Source: SMTZ1-83 sp048884925 (lineage in GTDB: Archaea > Asgardarchaeota > Thorarchaeia > Thorarchaeales > Thorarchaeaceae). Taken from it: a stretch of 18,470 nt of DNA. Each line of letters starts with the position of its first letter. The first letter of the stretch is position 1. The notes under the pieces were generated by a model that was not told the DNA's origin, made no database searches, and was given only the letters and a program-made list of their open reading frames with translations. The stretch spans positions 1-18,470 of the forward strand of contig JBHLQK010000034.1 in assembly GCA_048884925.1 (NCBI GenBank), read 5' to 3'. This document shows positions 15,632 to 18,470 of the stretch, piece by piece. Position numbers and translations under genes: made by a program.

Positions 15632-16917
15632 ATATGAAAATCGTAATCATTGGATACGGGCCTGGAGGTGTTGCAGCCGCAGCCGCAGCTAAGACTTTCG
15701 ATTCGAACGCTGAGATTATGATCCTAACCTCGGAGGTCATGGGAGCGCATAGGAAGCCAGGTGCCACCTTGGCTCTTGAGCGGCCAGAAACCCGCGAGCT
15801 TGAGATTCGTGACTGGTCATTCGAAGCTCTCAGGAAGAGAGGGATTGACATCAAGACTGGGGTCAATGTAGTTGGCGGGGACTTGAAGAAGAAAACCATA
15901 GAGTTTGTGTCAAATGATGGAAAGTCATCCTATATTCAGTTTGATCGTTTGATTATTGCGACCGGAGGAATCCCTTCAGTACCGATGATTCCGGGTATCG
16001 ATCTTCATGGAGTATACACAATCAGTTCAATGGCTGAGACCTCGATAATAGGAAAGGAACTAGATTCAATCAATACGATTGTGATAGTGGGTGCAGGTTT
16101 TAGTGGTCTTGAAACAGCAGAACGCCTCTACAAGATGGGCAAGGAAGTTCATCTAATAATCAGGTCCCGCTTAATGAGGAAGCAATTGGAAGATGCAATG
16201 AGCAAAGACCTTTTGTCTCGTATTCCCCATGGAATCAATCTACATCTTGGCTCTGCGCCAAAAGCTGTCATTGGATCAAAGCAAGTCACAGCAATAGAAG
16301 TGGGTGATAAACCGATCAATACAGACCTTGTTCTTTTCATAACAGGCATTCGCCCCAATTCTTTTCTTGCTGAGAAGCTCGGACTGAAAATTGGCAGTCT
16401 AGGTGGTATTGCTATCAATAATCTTACTGAAACGAGTGAAGATGGAGTCTACGCAGTTGGTGATTGTGTGGAAATGACTGATTCTCTCACAGGCAAAGCT
16501 CGGTTAATGCCAATCGGCAGCACTGCGGCCAGAGCAGGAAGACAGGCCGGTGTCGCAGCTGTTGGAAGGCAGAAAGTGTACGAAGACACTTCGGTCGTGC
16601 TTCAATATGACAGAATCTTTGACACCGATATTATCTGTATCGGTCACTCATCCACAAGTGCAAGAGAAGTAGGCCTAGAAACTGATGTTCAATATCTAGA
16701 AGATCCGAACGAAGCAATGAAAGTAGCACTTGTCACTGATAAGAATGGTCGTCTGATAGGTGGACAGGTCATATCAGCTCGGATGGGTGCTCGAGTGGGA
16801 TATGAGATCCTCAATCGTGTAGAGGCTGGTGCGATCCTCAAAGAACGACCCATGCTTCAATCTCGTCACGAAAAGATTCACTCTCTTCTAGAGCGAACTT
16901 TTGGACCTATGAAATAG
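15628..16917 (+). CDS. FAD/NAD(P)-dependent oxidoreductase, disulfide-reductase fold, lacking the redox cysteine
   Basis: This 429-residue cytosolic flavoenzyme of the NADH oxidase/CoA-disulfide reductase type has an FAD Rossmann motif GYGPGG (9-14), an ATGG segment (111-114), an NAD(P) motif GAGFSG (155-160), a second FAD motif EDGVYAVGDC (271-280) and a C-terminal dimerisation domain (about 320-429). Enzymes of this group normally have a catalytic cysteine near residue 42-45 in a CxLPY-type context. Here that stretch reads GAHRKPGATLAL, and the only cysteines are C280 and C337, so persulfide or disulfide chemistry is unlikely. ATG 15628 overlaps the subtilase stop as ATGA. ATG 15634 has a better-spaced AGGTGAT ribosome site (15619-15625). 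The gene ends overlapping the next gene tail-to-tail by 11 bp. Confidence 0.85.
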   Translation: MNMKIVIIGYGPGGVAAAAAAKTFDSNAEIMILTSEVMGAHRKPGATLALERPETRELEIRDWSFEALRKRGIDIKTGVNVVGGDLKKKTIEFVSNDGKSSYIQFDRLIIATGGIPSVPMIPGIDLHGVYTISSMAETSIIGKELDSINTIVIVGAGFSGLETAERLYKMGKEVHLIIRSRLMRKQLEDAMSKDLLSRIPHGINLHLGSAPKAVIGSKQVTAIEVGDKPINTDLVLFITGIRPNSFLAEKLGLKIGSLGGIAINNLTETSEDGVYAVGDCVEMTDSLTGKARLMPIGSTAARAGRQAGVAAVGRQKVYEDTSVVLQYDRIFDTDIICIGHSSTSAREVGLETDVQYLEDPNEAMKVALVTDKNGRLIGGQVISARMGARVGYEILNRVEAGAILKERPMLQSRHEKIHSLLERTFGPMK

Positions 16918-18470
16918 ATGGCGGCGGTGAATACTCATCAGGTTCAGGTTCGGGGCGAAACTCAACTGATTTCTTCTGTTTTGGAGCTCTTCTAACCATT
17001 ACTACATATGCGAGCGATACGCCCACCACGAATAGTAGCCCAAAGGTGACTACATTGATGAATAAATCATCTGCTGGATCAAGCGGAATCAGAAACAGCT
17101 TTCGGAAGGTCTTCATGTTGTCATTTGCATCTCGTGCGACTATTGTAACTTCAAAAAAGCCTCCGCTGGATAGGATGAAGTCTGTAGAGTACTTGTAGCC
17201 TAATGTTTCTGTTACAGTCCCCGTGATATCCTCGCCGTTTGGCTCGAGGATCGTGATAGTGACCTCCGCCAAATCATCATCAAATACGTATGTTGTCAAA
17301 TTGGCAAGTTCTCCTATGCGATTAGCATACAGCTTTACATCGAATATTCGCGGAGTTTCGGGCTGAATAGCATGTGCTAGATTCCTTAGCAGATTCAGGT
17401 TATCAGCATCTCCGCGAATCGCATCGTACAGAATATCATCATACAAGGTGGAGCCATCTGAAATTGCGATAACACGCCCTTCTCCAAACTCTGCAATTGC
17501 CACTATAGCCTGTGTCTTTGCAGAATCGCGCCAGAATAAACCCCTCGCTCCTGCAACAGAGGAATCCACACTGAGAGTACTTCCCCAGAGAACATACAGA
17601 TTCGAAACCCCCTCCATGAGCGGGTCTGACTCTACTACACCTCCATTGTCTACGCCATAGAAAGATCCAGTAAACGTAGTAGGTCCTTCTCCAATGCCAA
17701 CTCTGAGACACTCGATTCCATAAGGTTCTAGAATCCGATTGTAATCATCAAGTGCAAAAGATGCCTGGCCTGTGGTTTCGTTATAGTATTCAGAGAGCAC
17801 AATGAGTGTGCCACCTTGTTCAACATAATCATGCAAAGCATCAATTTCTCCAACACCATAGGTGAGTTCGGTGTCCATGATCATAAATGCCTCAGTTGTC
17901 GCGAGATCGCTAAGAGTAATACTCGGCGTAGAAAATAGACCATCACTGCTAAACTGATCCAAGACAATCCCCTGCTCTCGAAGATAGTCCTGGAAGTATC
18001 TGTAGGCGGATGGGTCATCAATGTCGTCAGCACTATGATGAGTCATGTCAACAAGCAGCCGCCCACCGTAGGTTGTGATTGAATAGTCGATTTCAATACT
18101 AGTTATGTTCTGACCGCCTGAAGCTAGTACTAGCTCGCCTGTATAATGGCCGATGGCGCTGAGTGGAAGGTCACTTTGAATGTCCAATCCAATTGAGAGA
18201 TGATTGTATCCCGTGCCCACGTAGATCTGATTTTGTCTGGCCTTGACAAACTGACTGGCATTACCATCCAAGACCACATTCACTGTACCCAGCACGTGAG
18301 TTGAAATGATAGTTATATTTTGATCAGGACGTGCTTCTCCTATAATCTGCACTGAGGACGTTCCTGGCAGAGTTGGATACTTTCGAGGTGTCATAATAGT
18401 CAGATCCCCTGAACTAGAAGCAATAATCTCCGCGGAACGTGTCACATTTGGCAATCCCCAGCCTTGTGCC
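16907..18470 (-). CDS. Membrane-anchored subtilase C-terminal part, site-1-protease-like architecture (cut by right edge)
   Basis: The open frame runs to the window edge, so the N-terminal and catalytic parts are missing. The first visible residues, AQGWGLPNV, match the end of a subtilase catalytic domain (the first subtilase has WGHGPVDS at the same place), so the TTG at 18454 is not a start. Counting that TTG as residue 1, a beta-rich segment (about 16-128) is followed by a GATase/DUF4350-like alpha/beta domain (about 132-365: GRLLVDMTHH, LRE.GIVLDQF, GGTLIVLSEYYN, GEGRVIAISDGS). An Ig-like segment (about 368-455), a transmembrane helix (about 464-487) and a cytosolic tail RRAPKQKK plus Pro/Glu-rich end follow. 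From memory, the beta-rich/GATase-like/TM order and motif anchors resemble eukaryotic site-1 protease (MBTPS1). The link is inference. Confidence 0.75.
   Translation of the reverse strand, partial: AQGWGLPNVTRSAEIIASSSGDLTIMTPRKYPTLPGTSSVQIIGEARPDQNITIISTHVLGTVNVVLDGNASQFVKARQNQIYVGTGYNHLSIGLDIQSDLPLSAIGHYTGELVLASGGQNITSIEIDYSITTYGGRLLVDMTHHSADDIDDPSAYRYFQDYLREQGIVLDQFSSDGLFSTPSITLSDLATTEAFMIMDTELTYGVGEIDALHDYVEQGGTLIVLSEYYNETTGQASFALDDYNRILEPYGIECLRVGIGEGPTTFTGSFYGVDNGGVVESDPLMEGVSNLYVLWGSTLSVDSSVAGARGLFWRDSAKTQAIVAIAEFGEGRVIAISDGSTLYDDILYDAIRGDADNLNLLRNLAHAIQPETPRIFDVKLYANRIGELANLTTYVFDDDLAEVTITILEPNGEDITGTVTETLGYKYSTDFILSSGGFFEVTIVARDANDNMKTFRKLFLIPLDPADDLFINVVTFGLLFVVGVSLAYVVMVRRAPKQKKSVEFRPEPEPDEYSPPPSIS

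Noticed and set aside
15640..16917. Calling the flavoenzyme a CoA-disulfide reductase or NADH oxidase outright
   Set aside because: The redox cysteine that defines those activities is absent, so only the fold-level call is supported.
18452..18454. TTG at 18454 as the start of a 515-residue membrane protein
   Set aside because: The frame stays open to the window edge and the upstream residues AQGWG continue a subtilase end motif, so the gene is truncated rather than starting here.
1..18470. Mobile element, CRISPR, prophage or defence island
   Set aside because: No transposase, integrase, direct-repeat array, tRNA attachment site or defence-type gene was visible; gene order looks like stable chromosomal sequence.

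Overview
The window reads as chromosomal DNA of an archaeon, most likely an Asgard archaeon; a Thorarchaeota-like source is my guess from protein style and moderate GC content, not something I could test. Supporting signs are AT-rich TATA-type boxes about 25-30 nt upstream of starts, frequent GTG/TTG starts, a TFS/Rpb9-type zinc ribbon, a GTPBP1-type GTPase, a TldD/TldE pair, and large membrane-anchored subtilases. Coding density is very high. No gap between genes exceeds about 185 bases, and I saw no tRNA, rRNA, CRISPR array, insertion sequence or integrase.

Layout. (a) Positions 1-1397, minus strand: a DUF1015 protein whose stop codon directly abuts the start of serC (phosphoserine aminotransferase), which runs off the left edge. 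This is a serine-biosynthesis unit. (b) Positions 1581-5688, plus strand: a lone N-terminal TFS/Rpb9-type zinc ribbon, an alpha-alpha toroid (prenyltransferase/squalene-cyclase-like repeat) protein, an O6-alkylguanine-DNA alkyltransferase overlapping it, and two proteins I do not recognise. (c) Positions 5681-9430, minus strand: a TPR protein with a C-terminal longin/roadblock-like domain, followed by a GTPBP1-like GTPase. This block ends tail-to-tail with block (b), overlapping by 8 bp. (d) Positions 9560-12322, plus strand: tldD-tldE, divergent from the TPR gene, followed by a candidate terminator hairpin. (e) Positions 12449-16917, plus strand: a secreted, membrane-anchored subtilisin-like protease with three EF-hand-like loops inserted in its catalytic domain, translationally coupled to a flavin-dependent disulfide-reductase-fold enzyme that lacks the family's redox cysteine. 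(f) Positions 16907-18470, minus strand: the C-terminal two-thirds or so of a second membrane-anchored subtilase, cut by the right edge and overlapping the flavoenzyme tail-to-tail by 11 bp.

The most interesting item is the truncated subtilase. After the end of its catalytic domain it carries a beta-rich segment, a GATase/DUF4350-like Rossmann domain, an Ig-like segment, one transmembrane helix and a proline-rich cytoplasmic tail. From memory, this order and several sequence anchors resemble the eukaryotic Golgi protease site-1 protease (MBTPS1/SKI-1). Together with the neighbouring EF-hand-bearing subtilase, the window may hold a small surface-proteolysis locus. The triad of the S1P-like protein lies outside the window, so its activity cannot be judged here.
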